Shown: positions 16,639 through 26,313 of the stretch, in pieces
How the letters are laid out: the number at the start of each line of letters is the position of its first letter
Position numbering within the stretch: the stretch's first letter is position 1
From: Roseburia_C sp031555935
GTDB lineage: Bacteria; Bacillota; Clostridia; Lachnospirales; Lachnospiraceae
DNA length: 64,000 bases
Direction of reading: 5' to 3'
NCBI GenBank assembly: GCA_031555935.1
Contig: JAVBTX010000027.1
Coordinates: forward strand, 16,312-80,311
Notes under the pieces: generated by a model
The model's database searches: none
What the model saw: only the letters and a program-made list of their open reading frames with translations
Told to the model about the DNA's origin: nothing
Made by a program: the position numbers and the translations under genes

Positions 16639-18696
16639 TTACAGTTGAATAAAAGTAACGTCCTTTGGTTCTTCTTCTCTAATTTGTTTATTACCTTCTT
16701 CGTCATAATAGGTCCACGTTACCACTAAAACGCCGGTCGAACTATTTGCTATATTAGGCACTGAAAGATTTTGTGGAAAAGTCTTTAAATCTTTCCATGT
16801 TTTTAACTTGTTACCGTCAGCATCATATAATATCGCGGTTGCCTTTCGATAATCTAGTCCATCTGTTGGCAACTCAAGATTATCATTGTAGGTATAATAG
16901 ATTGTCTTCTTACCCAAGCTAATTGTCAATACAATACTAGTGGTTCCTTTATCAACAAACTTACCCGCAGCAATACTCTGGTCGATCACATTGCCTTCTG
17001 GAATATCGTCATTGTATTCACTTTTCGACGATACATTCAGACCGGCCTCTTCCAATTGCGCACGTGCATCAGCCTCTGGTGTATTATAAACACTTGGTAC
17101 CTGCACATTTTCACGTCCACGGCTGATAACAAGCGAAACTGTGTCACCTTTTTTCGCCGAAGTTCCGGCTGCCGGTTCGGTCCGAATGACACGATTATTT
17201 TCTACACTATCGGTATATTCAAGTTTATCGTCACCAATAACAAATCCAGCTTGTTCCAATTTCGTCTTTGCGTCCGTGTCTAACATGTTTGTTACATCCA
17301 CAATTGAAATAGTTCCCGCACCACTGCTGACTGTCACCTTAATCGTTGTATTCTTCGCCACATCGGTGTTTGCGTCAACACTCTGCGTTACTATTTTACC
17401 TTCTTCGATGTCATCAGAGGATACCATGCCATCCTGCTCGATTTTTAAGCCAATTCCCTCCAATGCTGCTTTGGCCTCATCATAGGTCTTATTTTTCACA
17501 TCTATCATGGTGACTGTATCTGTCTGGGTATTGCTGTCTGACTGTGTCTCGGTCTGGGTGGTATTTGTCTCTGTTTCGGGTTCCTTGTTTCCGCGAAATT
17601 TGAATACACCAAACATATTAAGCGCAATGACTACAATAATCGCAACAATTACAACCGCTGCTACAATTCCCATAATGGTAACCGCTTTTTCCATTTTCGG
17701 ATTTAAAATGCCATCTTCGTCCTCGTCCTCGTCGGTTTCTTCTTCCGCTGAAACCGCCGCACTGTCACTCATAACAACCTTACTTGATTCTTTCGTAATC
17801 TGTTCTAATTCGTCCTGACCGATGATTCTCGTCTTATTCTGGTTAGCTACTGGCACCATCGTGACAAAATCTTCGTTTGGACTAATTAATCCTTTTTTCA
17901 AATCTAACAGTAAATCTTCAATCGTCTGATAACGACGGTCGGCATTTTTCTGGGTACTTTTTAAAATAATTTTTTCCAAACTGATTGGCAGTTCAGATGC
18001 AAATGCACTTGGGGCTATCATTTCTTCCTGTAAATGCTGGATTGCCACCGCAACAGTAGTATCTCCGTCGAATGGCACCCGGCCCGTCACCATCTCATAC
18101 ATTACGATACCAAGCGAATAGATATCACTTTTTCCATCCACATAGCCATTTCGCGCCTGCTCTGGTGATGCATAGTGCACCGAACCCATCACATCAGAAT
18201 TAATCGTGTTTGAAGTTGCCGCTCGGGCAATTCCAAAATCAGTCACCTTTACTTTTCCTTCGGTCGAAATAATTATATTCTGTGGTTTGATATCGCGATG
18301 TACGATATGCTTATTATGAGCAGCTTCAATTCCACGTCCAACCTGAATCGCAATACTGATTGCTTCTTTGAAATTCAATTGTCCCTTTTTTTCAATATAA
18401 GTCTTTAACGTAATTCCTTCGACATATTCCATGACGATATAGTGCATACCATCTTCACTGCCAACATCATAAATATTGACGATGTTGGGATGCTCTAGTC
18501 CGGCTGCCGACTGTGCTTCGGTTCGAAACTTGGTAACAAAGTTGACATCCTCACTAAATTCTTGTTTTAATACTTTAATCGCAACGCAACGTCCCAGTAC
18601 ATGATCCTTTGCCTTATATACATCAGACATTCCGCCTGCGCCAATTTTCCCCAAGACCTCATAACGGTCTGCTATAAACATTCCCACTGTTAACAT
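16639..18696 (-). CDS. prkC: PASTA-domain Ser/Thr protein kinase
   Basis: 685 residues. Cytoplasmic kinase domain 10-275: glycine loop GKIGAGGMSDVY, K41, HRDIKPQN (133-140), DFG (153-155), APE region YASPEQ. An acidic juxtamembrane stretch (about 315-335) precedes one transmembrane helix (about 340-362). Three extracellular PASTA repeats lie at about 395-600 and a further C-terminal domain of about 85 residues is rich in beta strands. PrkC senses muropeptides or lipid II and controls growth, cell wall metabolism and spore germination. Its start overlaps the end of the phosphatase gene by 7 nt. Confidence 0.96.
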   Translation of the reverse strand: MLTVGMFIADRYEVLGKIGAGGMSDVYKAKDHVLGRCVAIKVLKQEFSEDVNFVTKFRTEAQSAAGLEHPNIVNIYDVGSEDGMHYIVMEYVEGITLKTYIEKKGQLNFKEAISIAIQVGRGIEAAHNKHIVHRDIKPQNIIISTEGKVKVTDFGIARAATSNTINSDVMGSVHYASPEQARNGYVDGKSDIYSLGIVMYEMVTGRVPFDGDTTVAVAIQHLQEEMIAPSAFASELPISLEKIILKSTQKNADRRYQTIEDLLLDLKKGLISPNEDFVTMVPVANQNKTRIIGQDELEQITKESSKVVMSDSAAVSAEEETDEDEDEDGILNPKMEKAVTIMGIVAAVVIVAIIVVIALNMFGVFKFRGNKEPETETNTTQTETQSDSNTQTDTVTMIDVKNKTYDEAKAALEGIGLKIEQDGMVSSDDIEEGKIVTQSVDANTDVAKNTTIKVTVSSGAGTISIVDVTNMLDTDAKTKLEQAGFVIGDDKLEYTDSVENNRVIRTEPAAGTSAKKGDTVSLVISRGRENVQVPSVYNTPEADARAQLEEAGLNVSSKSEYNDDIPEGNVIDQSIAAGKFVDKGTTSIVLTISLGKKTIYYTYNDNLELPTDGLDYRKATAILYDADGNKLKTWKDLKTFPQNLSVPNIANSSTGVLVVTWTYYDEEGNKQIREEEPKDVTFIQL

Positions 18697-19433
18697 CTTT
18701 TCACCTCGTCAGAAAACGGTTCAACTACAATCACCGAAATATTATCTTTCCCACCGTGTTTATTAGCCGCCGCAACTAACTGCTCCGCCTTTTCCACAAT
18801 GTCTCTCTGGCTTATAATTATCCTTCGTATTTCATTATCATGAATCATATTGGTAAGTCCATCGGAACACATCAAAATCTGGTCGTCCTCTTCGATTTCA
18901 ACCTCAAAGAAATCAATTGATACATCCGCTATGGCGCCAATCGCTCTGGTTATTATATTTTTATCGGGATGCTCTTTGGCTGTTTCCTTATCCATCTCAC
19001 CCATGCGCACCATCTCTTCGACTAATGAATGGTCCTTCGTAATCTGTTGAATGTTCTGATTTACGACATACAATCTACTATCGCCTACGTTGGCAATGTA
19101 AAGACGGGTATCATAAATAGCCAAAGCCACGACGGTTGTTCCCATCCCTCTCATGGTTTCATTTTCTCTTGCCCGTTCCATCAGCTTGATATTTGCCGTC
19201 TGAATGGCTTCTTCTAATAATGCGATTGGCTCTGTCAAATCAGACTTTGTAATTACATCCACCATTGTCTCAACAGTATATTTTGAAGCATAATCTCCTG
19301 CATTATGTCCACCCATACCATCGGCTACAATAAATAGATTCGGTAGATTTCCAACCGGTTTTTCGGACGAATAAACAAAATCCTGATTCATCTCACGATG
19401 CTGTCCAATATCCGTTATGGAAAATGTTTTCAT
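18690..19433 (-). CDS. prpC: PP2C-family protein phosphatase paired with PrkC
   Basis: 247 residues. Mn/Mg-dependent Ser/Thr phosphatase that reverses PrkC phosphorylation. Motifs: ITDIGQHREMNQD, metal-binding Asp in VADGMGGHNAGD (D38), NVGDSRLY, MCSDGLTN and KDNISVIVVE. Length fits the Stp/PrpC group. Lies 9 nt after rlmN and overlaps prkC by 7 nt, the common arrangement of an antagonistic kinase-phosphatase pair. Confidence 0.96.
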   Translation of the reverse strand: MKTFSITDIGQHREMNQDFVYSSEKPVGNLPNLFIVADGMGGHNAGDYASKYTVETMVDVITKSDLTEPIALLEEAIQTANIKLMERARENETMRGMGTTVVALAIYDTRLYIANVGDSRLYVVNQNIQQITKDHSLVEEMVRMGEMDKETAKEHPDKNIITRAIGAIADVSIDFFEVEIEEDDQILMCSDGLTNMIHDNEIRRIIISQRDIVEKAEQLVAAANKHGGKDNISVIVVEPFSDEVKRC

Positions 19434-19442
19434 GCTTGTTTC

Positions 19443-20489
19443 CTACCTTTCCAAGTAACTTTGTCGTAACTGTCCACAGGCTCCATCGATATCTCGGCCC
19501 ATTTCCCTTCTTATAGTAACATTATTTCCGTATTTTTCAAGTTTATTTTTGAAATTGAGAATCTCCTGCTGCCCTGACTGCACGTAATCCCGCTCTTTTA
19601 TCGGATTTACGGGAATCAAATTAATGTGGCAGTTCATCCCTTTAACCAGCCGGCAAAGTCGCTCAGCATCCTCATCGGTATCATTGACACCACCAACGAG
19701 ACTATATTCAAAAGAAATACGCCGGCCGGTTTTTTCAAAATAGCTCCGGCATGCATCCAATACCTCTGTGAGTTCGTATTTATTGGCAATCGGCATCAGC
19801 TCCTGACGTTTTTCCTGTGATGATGCATGCAAAGACAACGCTAAGGTTATCTGTAATTTTTCTTCTGCCAACGCAAGCATCTTTGGTACGATGCCACAAG
19901 TGGATATCGTAATCCCCCGCTGGCTGATATTGAGTCCATTTTCATCGGTTAAAAGCTGGATTAATTTCAGCAGATTATCGTAATTATCAAGCGGCTCACC
20001 ACTACCCATCACGACCACATTGGAAATTCGTTCACCGATATCTGTACCGATTCGGTAAATCTGCTCTAATATTTCTGATGCAGTTAAGTTACGCACCACT
20101 CCATTTAGCGTTGAAGCACAAAAGCGGCAGCCCATCCGGCAGCCAACCTGAGACGACACACAGACCGAATTACCATGCTTATAACGCATCAGTACACTTT
20201 CAATCATATTGCCATCTGGTAAGGCAAACAAATATTTTCTGGTGCCATCGAGTTTTGATACCTGCACCATTTCTGGTGTTAAGGTGATCAGCTCACATTC
20301 TGCTGCTAACTTTTTTCGTAATGGTTCCGCAATGTTGGTCATCTCGCCAAACATAGTTACCTGTTTGATATGAAGCCACTGGTAAATCTGTTTTGCCCGA
20401 AAAGCCTTCTCGCCCCAGCCGCATAGCAGTTCTTGTAATTCTGTTAGGCATAACGACTTAATGTCAATTTTATTGTTGTTTTCATTCAT
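19443..20489 (-). CDS. rlmN: Dual-specificity 23S rRNA/tRNA (adenine-C2)-methyltransferase
   Basis: 348 residues. Radical SAM enzyme that methylates A2503 of 23S rRNA and A37 of some tRNAs. The 4Fe-4S cluster Cys are C117, C121 and C124 (GCRMGCRFC). The methyl-carrier/catalytic Cys in DGACGQL is C338. Further motifs: VVMGSGEPLDN and ISFEYSLVGGVND. Directly abuts rsmB upstream and is 9 nt from prpC. Confidence 0.97.
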   Translation of the reverse strand: MNENNNKIDIKSLCLTELQELLCGWGEKAFRAKQIYQWLHIKQVTMFGEMTNIAEPLRKKLAAECELITLTPEMVQVSKLDGTRKYLFALPDGNMIESVLMRYKHGNSVCVSSQVGCRMGCRFCASTLNGVVRNLTASEILEQIYRIGTDIGERISNVVVMGSGEPLDNYDNLLKLIQLLTDENGLNISQRGITISTCGIVPKMLALAEEKLQITLALSLHASSQEKRQELMPIANKYELTEVLDACRSYFEKTGRRISFEYSLVGGVNDTDEDAERLCRLVKGMNCHINLIPVNPIKERDYVQSGQQEILNFKNKLEKYGNNVTIRREMGRDIDGACGQLRQSYLER

Positions 20490-21851
20490 TTATTTTTTCC
20501 TTAATTTGGCAATGAAAAATCCATCACAACTTTCTGCTCTTTCTGCCGAGACGGTTGGCAAAATCTGTTCCATCGACTCAACTTCGAACTGCGGATACGT
20601 ATCTAAGAACCAAGCAACATTTTCTTCATTCTCTTCACGGTTAATCGTGCAAGTGCTATATAACAATGCGCCACCTGGCTTGACATATTGATGTACCGTG
20701 TCTAAAATCTCACGCTGAAGCTTTACTAACTGCTTTTCCTTTTCCGGTGTCATCTTGTAACGAATGTCTTTTTTCTTACGCATTACTCCCAGACCAGAGC
20801 ATGGCAAGTCAGCAATGACAATATCTGCTTTTTCAATGGATGCTTCATCTAAAATGCGGGCATCCTGACATTTTGCCTCTATATTAGTCATCTGACAACG
20901 GGCGATATTTTGCTCAATCAGCTCCACCTTATAAGCGGTCAAATCGCGGGCTTCGACGTGACCTGGCTTCCCGCTTTCGCATGAATCTACTTGCAGTGCT
21001 TCGGCAATATGTATGCTCTTTCCACCCGGTGCTGCACAGACATCAATAACATAATCACCAGCTTTGGGCTGGGCTATTTCTTTTACCATCATCGAGCTAA
21101 TATCCTGCACATAGAAATGTCCTTTGCGAAAACCGGATAAGGCTTGCAAGTAGTCAAAGCCTTCGATTTGAAATGCGTAGGGCAATGAAATCGCCGAAGA
21201 ATTTTCCGAAGAAAATTCTTTTACTAGAACGCCCTCTGCTTCCAACTCAGCCCGCAGCTTTGCTGGCGTGATTTTCGTCAGATTGGTACGAATGGTGATT
21301 GGCGCTTCGACTTGCAGGGAGCTTAGAATATTTTCTACCGTCTCTGCATCATATGCCAACAGCCACTGCTTCACAATCCATTCCGGCATTGAATAGCCAA
21401 CCGATAACGCCTGCACCAGATTGTCTTCTTTCGCTGGGTATTTTACCTCGTCCATGCCACGACCAATGTTTCGCAGGACTCCGTTGACAAATCCGGTCAA
21501 ATTATGAAACCCCTTCTTCTTGGCCAGCTTCACCATTTCATTGCAGGTTGCTGACGGCGGAATGGCATCCATATATTTCATTTCATATACGCCCTGTCTC
21601 ATAATACAACGAATCACAGGCTTCATTTTATTCACTTTGACCTTGGAAAATTGATTGATAATGTAATCTAATTCAATCATTCGTTCCAGTGTTCCTTCTG
21701 TTACCCGGGTAATATAGGCACGTTCCTTTTTATCGAGATACTGATATTTATTCAGCACATTTGAAATAGCGATGTGGCTGTACTCACCATCACGGGTAAT
21801 CGCCAGTAATAGTTCTAACACCAGTTCTCTTATATTTACCGAATTAGTCAC
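20490..21851 (-). CDS. rsmB: 16S rRNA (cytosine-967-C5)-methyltransferase
   Basis: About 453 residues from a GTG at 21851 (reading MTNSVNIREL). The frame continues to a TTG at 21869, but that TTG overlaps the GGAGG ribosome site, which sits 11 nt before the GTG, so the GTG is preferred. N-terminal NusB-like domain (1-140), then a Rossmann methyltransferase domain: SAM motif DVCAAPGGKS, DLPCSGLGVM, and the nucleophile Cys in YSTCTINREENE. The start overlaps the end of the zinc peptidase gene by 8 nt. Confidence 0.94.
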   Translation of the reverse strand: MTNSVNIRELVLELLLAITRDGEYSHIAISNVLNKYQYLDKKERAYITRVTEGTLERMIELDYIINQFSKVKVNKMKPVIRCIMRQGVYEMKYMDAIPPSATCNEMVKLAKKKGFHNLTGFVNGVLRNIGRGMDEVKYPAKEDNLVQALSVGYSMPEWIVKQWLLAYDAETVENILSSLQVEAPITIRTNLTKITPAKLRAELEAEGVLVKEFSSENSSAISLPYAFQIEGFDYLQALSGFRKGHFYVQDISSMMVKEIAQPKAGDYVIDVCAAPGGKSIHIAEALQVDSCESGKPGHVEARDLTAYKVELIEQNIARCQMTNIEAKCQDARILDEASIEKADIVIADLPCSGLGVMRKKKDIRYKMTPEKEKQLVKLQREILDTVHQYVKPGGALLYSTCTINREENEENVAWFLDTYPQFEVESMEQILPTVSAERAESCDGFFIAKLRKK

Positions 21852-22557
21852 GACGACTTTTTCCTCCAAATAGTAATATCAAACGTAACAACTGCAAGAT
21901 GATGGCAGCCGCACTGGCAACATAGGTAAGGGCCGCGGCACCAAGAACTTTCTTAGTCTGGCCCAGTTCTTCGCCGCTTAGAATTCCCGTTTCATCCAGA
22001 ATCTTAACGGCTCTGGCAGATGCGTTAAATTCCACCGGTAAGGTCACCAGTTGAAATAATACTGCGGCGGCAAAAAGAATAATTCCCGCGGTTACTAAGA
22101 AACTACCAGTGCCACCAATAAGTAAACCGATTATGATAACTGGCCACGCTAAGGTTGAGCCAATATTTGCAACTGGTACAATCGCGCTGCGCAGATTGAG
22201 CGGTACATAGCTCTGCTGATGCTGAATGGCATGACCACATTCATGCGCCGCAACTCCCACTGCTGCAACTGAAGCCGAACCATAAACACTATCTGATAAA
22301 TTCAAGGTCTTGTTGCGTGGGTCATAGTGGTCGGTTAATTTTCCTGACACCTGGCGAATCTGGACATCATGGATTCCTGCTGCCCGAAGTACCCGCTCTG
22401 CCGCTTGTGCACCAGTCATTCCCGATTGACTGCGACATTTATTATATTTTTTAAATGTTGTATTTACGCGTGCTGATGCTAGTAAACATATCACTGCACC
22501 AATTAAAACCAATACATAGGTTGGGTCCCAAAAACTATAATACATTCCATACGACAT
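21844..22557 (-). CDS. Membrane zinc metallopeptidase (YugP-type, neutral zinc peptidase 2)
   Basis: 237 residues. One N-terminal transmembrane helix (about 12-28), the zinc motif HECGH (H105, E106, H109), then three hydrophobic segments between about 125 and 232. This is the conserved YugP/Zn_peptidase_2 family of Bacillota, whose substrates are not known. It is commonly found between fmt/def and rsmB, as here. RBS GGAGGA. Confidence 0.9.
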   Translation of the reverse strand: MSYGMYYSFWDPTYVLVLIGAVICLLASARVNTTFKKYNKCRSQSGMTGAQAAERVLRAAGIHDVQIRQVSGKLTDHYDPRNKTLNLSDSVYGSASVAAVGVAAHECGHAIQHQQSYVPLNLRSAIVPVANIGSTLAWPVIIIGLLIGGTGSFLVTAGIILFAAAVLFQLVTLPVEFNASARAVKILDETGILSGEELGQTKKVLGAAALTYVASAAAIILQLLRLILLFGGKSRRD

Positions 22558-22603
22558 ATTTATTCCTCCACTACTTTCCGCCTGTCTTTGAGGGGGACTT
22601 TCA

Positions 22604-23530
22604 TTAAATAATTGTCCCCTCAGTTACTGGATAGCCCCGCAGAAAATCAGCAATCGCCATCCGCTTTTTACCTTCTAGCTGAACTTCTAATAATGCTAAC
22701 TGACCATTTCCAGTCTGCACCCACAGTTCATCGCGGGTAACCTTAATCATTGTTCCCGCCCTGGCTGGCTCGTCACCAGTGACTACTGCAGCCTGCCAGA
22801 TTTTCAAGGTTTTTCCATTTAGCTTCGTATATGCACTTGGCCACGGATTTAAGCCGCGCACCAAACGTTCGATTGATACCGCGTCCAGCTCCCAATTAAT
22901 ATTTCCCAATTGCTTATTTATCATTCCCACATGAGTGGCCTCGGTTTCATCCTGCGCAATATATTCAGCCGTCCCAGCTTTTATTTTATCCATCACGGAC
23001 ACACATAAATCAGCTCCCGCGATTGCCAGACGGTCGAATAAACTGCCGCCGGTTTCATCTGCTGCCAATTCAATTTCAACCTTACCGATGATATCACCCG
23101 TATCAATTCCAAGGGCCATCCGCTGAATGGTTACCCCGCTGACTTTATCACCATTGATGACCGCCCACTGAATCGGTGCCGCGCCGCGATATTTCGGCAG
23201 CAATGAAGCATGGACATTAATACAGCCATATTGCGGCATTTCGAGGATTTCCTTTGGCAGTATCTGACCAAAAGCTGCCACAACAATCATATCCGGCTGA
23301 TAGCCACGCAGATATTCCACACATTCCTCTTCCCGTACCCGCTTCGGCTGATAGACTTCAAGTCCATGTACCAGTGCCGTTTCTTTGACTGGTGGAAACT
23401 GAACTACATTCCCGCGGCCTTTTGGTTTATCCGGCTGTGTTACTACCAAAACCACTTCATGACCACATGCAATTATTTTTTCTAAGGTTTGGACCGCGAA
23501 ATCCGGTGTTCCCATAAATATTACTCTCAT
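22604..23530 (-). CDS. fmt: Methionyl-tRNA formyltransferase
   Basis: 308 residues from MRVIFMGTPDF at 23530, with GGGAG 5 nt before; the frame runs four codons further. Formylates initiator Met-tRNA using 10-formyl-THF. Catalytic residues in family positions: N105 and H107 (INVHASLLPKYRG) and D143 (GIDTGDI). The C-terminal OB domain starts near residue 205. Paired with def 33 nt upstream, the usual partner. Confidence 0.96.
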   Translation of the reverse strand: MRVIFMGTPDFAVQTLEKIIACGHEVVLVVTQPDKPKGRGNVVQFPPVKETALVHGLEVYQPKRVREEECVEYLRGYQPDMIVVAAFGQILPKEILEMPQYGCINVHASLLPKYRGAAPIQWAVINGDKVSGVTIQRMALGIDTGDIIGKVEIELAADETGGSLFDRLAIAGADLCVSVMDKIKAGTAEYIAQDETEATHVGMINKQLGNINWELDAVSIERLVRGLNPWPSAYTKLNGKTLKIWQAAVVTGDEPARAGTMIKVTRDELWVQTGNGQLALLEVQLEGKKRMAIADFLRGYPVTEGTII

Positions 23531-23563
23531 GCTTGCTCCCATCTGCTCGCTTCAGCAAGCATG

Positions 23564-24040
23564 TTATGCTTCATCCTCATCATAAACGACATCATGTACT
23601 TCGCCTTCGACTAATTCCATATACATATGACCATCCAAATGGTCCAGCTCATGGCAAATTGCCCGTGCCAACAGCTCGGTTCCTTCGATTTCAAATGCTT
23701 CCATATGTTCATCAAAGGCTTTCGCTTTCACATAATTTGGTCTGGTGACCACACCGGATTTACCTGGCAGGCTTAAGCAGCCTTCGTCGCCGGTCTGGCT
23801 ATCAGCCGTTTCAATAATTTCTGGATTAATCATTACAATTGGTCCATCACCGACATCAATGACAACCAGTCGTTTTAAGATGCCAACCTGCGGTGCCGCC
23901 AGACCTACCCCATTTGCTTCATACATGGTGTCTAACATGTCATCAATTAACAGCTCTATCTTTGGTGTTACCTCAGTAATTTCCCGGCATGGTTTTGTTA
24001 ATACCGAATCTCCTACCATTCTGATTTTTCTTAAAGCCAT
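23564..24040 (-). CDS. def: Peptide deformylase
   Basis: 158 residues. Metal-dependent removal of the formyl group from nascent proteins. Three signature motifs: GVGLAAPQ (44-51), EGCLS with C88, and HELDH with H130, E131, H134; the latter Cys and two His bind the metal. Length of about 158 fits the short type common in Clostridia. RBS AGGAGG about 10 nt upstream. Sits between priA and fmt. Confidence 0.96.
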   Translation of the reverse strand: MALRKIRMVGDSVLTKPCREITEVTPKIELLIDDMLDTMYEANGVGLAAPQVGILKRLVVIDVGDGPIVMINPEIIETADSQTGDEGCLSLPGKSGVVTRPNYVKAKAFDEHMEAFEIEGTELLARAICHELDHLDGHMYMELVEGEVHDVVYDEDEA

Positions 24041-24054
24041 TTTTATTATTCCTC

Positions 24055-26313
24055 CTAAAATCCATTCATTGGGTTAAAATCAAACTGCACCATTACGTCT
24101 CGATACGCCTGATTGTTTTCCAAATATTTTTCAATGTAGTCCTTTATCTGCACTAAAACTGCATACTGCGCATGTTTTAAATAGATAACCCGTTTATAAA
24201 TATCACTGACCTTGGCGACCGCTGGTTCGGTCGGTCCAATCAATTGCAAGCGTGAAAGTTGTTGCTGCTGCGATAAATCCTGCGTTTGCAGCCCATCTAT
24301 TGCTGCGTGCAACTGCTCGGAGCGCCCTACGCTAAGAGCTTCGTCCCTTGATGCCACGAGTACCACAAGCATATGCCAAACTGGTGGATATCTGAGCATT
24401 TTTCGATAAACTATTTCCTGCTCATAAAAATCACGGTAATCTTGTTTGGCCGCGGTTACAACGCTGTAATGCTCCGGGCTATATGTCTGAATCACGACTT
24501 CCCCCGGCTTCTCCCCCCGACCGGCTCGTCCGGCCGCCTGGGTTAACAACTGAAAGGTTCGTTCTGATGCCCGGTAATCGCCAACATAAAGTGACAAGTC
24601 CGCCGCTAACACACCAACTAGTGTTACATTCGGAAAGTCATGCCCTTTGACAATCATCTGCGTGCCAATCAGGATATCTGCTTCCTGATTAGCAAACGCT
24701 GACAATATCTGTTCGTATCCTTCTTTACTTCGGGTTGTATCCATATCCATCCGCAATATCCGGGCTCCTGAAAATTGCTTTTGGACCATCTGCTCAATCT
24801 TCTGCGTGCCCGCCTTAAATCCACTGATATAAGGCGATTGACACTCTGGACATTGTTTTACCATCGGACTTTCATAGCCGCAATAATGGCAAATCAGCCG
24901 ATGATTATTATGGGCACTTAATGAAACATCACAATGGGGACATTTTATCACGCTTCCGCAAGCTCTGCAAGAGACAAAGCCTGACATCCCGCGGCGATTT
25001 AAAAACAACATGATTTGTTCCTTTTTCGCCAAACGTTCTGCCATCAGCTCTTGCAGCTTCCGACTCAAAATCGAATAGTTATGTTCCTTTAACTCCTGCC
25101 GCAAATCAATAATTTCACATACCGGCAATTCCTTCGCAGCAACACGCTGCCCCATCTCAATGAGCAGGTATTCTCCCGCCAGCGCTTTGTAGTAGCTTTC
25201 GATGGCCGGGGTTGCTGAACCAAGCACCACGACCGCGCCGGTCATTTTTGCCCGCTCGATGGCTGTTTCTCTGGCATGGTACCGCGGCAGGGTTTCGCTT
25301 TTATAAGTGCTTTCATGTTCCTCGTCTATCATAATATACCCAAGTTTTGAAAATGGTGTGAACAATGCCGACCTGGGACCAATCATGACATCTATTTCAC
25401 CTTTTTTTGCACGGTCAAATTGGTCATACCGTTCACCCGCTGACATTTTAGAATTCAGAATCGATACCCGGTCACCAAAACGCTGATAAAAACGCATCAC
25501 TGTCTGATAGGTCAGGGCTATTTCTGGTATCAGCACAATCGCCTGCTTGCCTTTTTTTATTGCATCGGCAATCAATTCCATGTATACCTCGGTCTTGCCG
25601 CTGCCAGTCACGCCATGAATAAGGCAGGTCTTTGGTGATTCACTGCTGGCATTGTTCAAAATGGTATCGACCGCCTGCTGTTGGAGCTCATTTAATTGCA
25701 GACTATATTCTTTTTGTTCTAAATGCCTGACTGGATTGCGGTAGCTTCTCAGCCGCTCAATTCGGAGCACACATTGTTCCTCAAGACTCCTGATAACTGC
25801 CGCAGTAATGTTTAATTTGTGGGTTAAGACATCATAATCCACTTCTGGGTCTTCGATTAATGCTTTTAAAAGTCTAGCCCTTGCGGTACTATGTTTTCTT
25901 TCATATTCGGCGAGCTGGATTTTCGCCGCCTGCTGATCAAGCAGCAGGTGAATCATTTTTTTTTCTTTTTCTGCCGCTTTTTGTTTGATTGGAATTACTG
26001 TTTTTAACGCATGATTGATTGTGCCGCCATAATTTTTGTGCATCCAGAATGCCAAAGCAATCAAATGAGATTCTATCTGCATCCCATTTTTATCAATGGA
26101 GGCTATCTCTTTTATTTTAGCTGGGTCATATTCCGCTTGCTCGGTTAACTCGACCACAAAGCCACGGATTTTACGACTGCCGCCGCCAAACGGTACCACC
26201 ACCTGCATGCCGATGCTGATTTCATCTAACAGCCGGGGGGGTACAGCATATTGAAATGTCTTATCTAATTTTTCATGTGATATATCAATTATGATATTGG
26301 CGTACAATGTCAT
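24055..26313 (-). CDS. priA: Primosomal replication restart helicase PriA
   Basis: 752 residues. N-terminal DNA-binding domain, Walker A HGVTGSGKTE, DEEH box IMIDEEHE, an eight-Cys zinc-binding part (CRAC, CPHC, CHYC, CPEC, about residues 452-500) and helicase motifs such as QMIVKGHDFPNV and QAAGRAGRG. Reloads the replisome at stalled forks. Overlaps murE by 29 nt with its own RBS (GAGAGG) inside the murE end, suggesting translational coupling. Confidence 0.97.
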   Translation of the reverse strand: MTLYANIIIDISHEKLDKTFQYAVPPRLLDEISIGMQVVVPFGGGSRKIRGFVVELTEQAEYDPAKIKEIASIDKNGMQIESHLIALAFWMHKNYGGTINHALKTVIPIKQKAAEKEKKMIHLLLDQQAAKIQLAEYERKHSTARARLLKALIEDPEVDYDVLTHKLNITAAVIRSLEEQCVLRIERLRSYRNPVRHLEQKEYSLQLNELQQQAVDTILNNASSESPKTCLIHGVTGSGKTEVYMELIADAIKKGKQAIVLIPEIALTYQTVMRFYQRFGDRVSILNSKMSAGERYDQFDRAKKGEIDVMIGPRSALFTPFSKLGYIMIDEEHESTYKSETLPRYHARETAIERAKMTGAVVVLGSATPAIESYYKALAGEYLLIEMGQRVAAKELPVCEIIDLRQELKEHNYSILSRKLQELMAERLAKKEQIMLFLNRRGMSGFVSCRACGSVIKCPHCDVSLSAHNNHRLICHYCGYESPMVKQCPECQSPYISGFKAGTQKIEQMVQKQFSGARILRMDMDTTRSKEGYEQILSAFANQEADILIGTQMIVKGHDFPNVTLVGVLAADLSLYVGDYRASERTFQLLTQAAGRAGRGEKPGEVVIQTYSPEHYSVVTAAKQDYRDFYEQEIVYRKMLRYPPVWHMLVVLVASRDEALSVGRSEQLHAAIDGLQTQDLSQQQQLSRLQLIGPTEPAVAKVSDIYKRVIYLKHAQYAVLVQIKDYIEKYLENNQAYRDVMVQFDFNPMNGF

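Noticed and set aside
17507..17818. Ser-rich plus-strand frame opposite prkC
   Set aside because: Antisense of the acidic linker of PrkC, whose codons give Ser/Val runs on the other strand.
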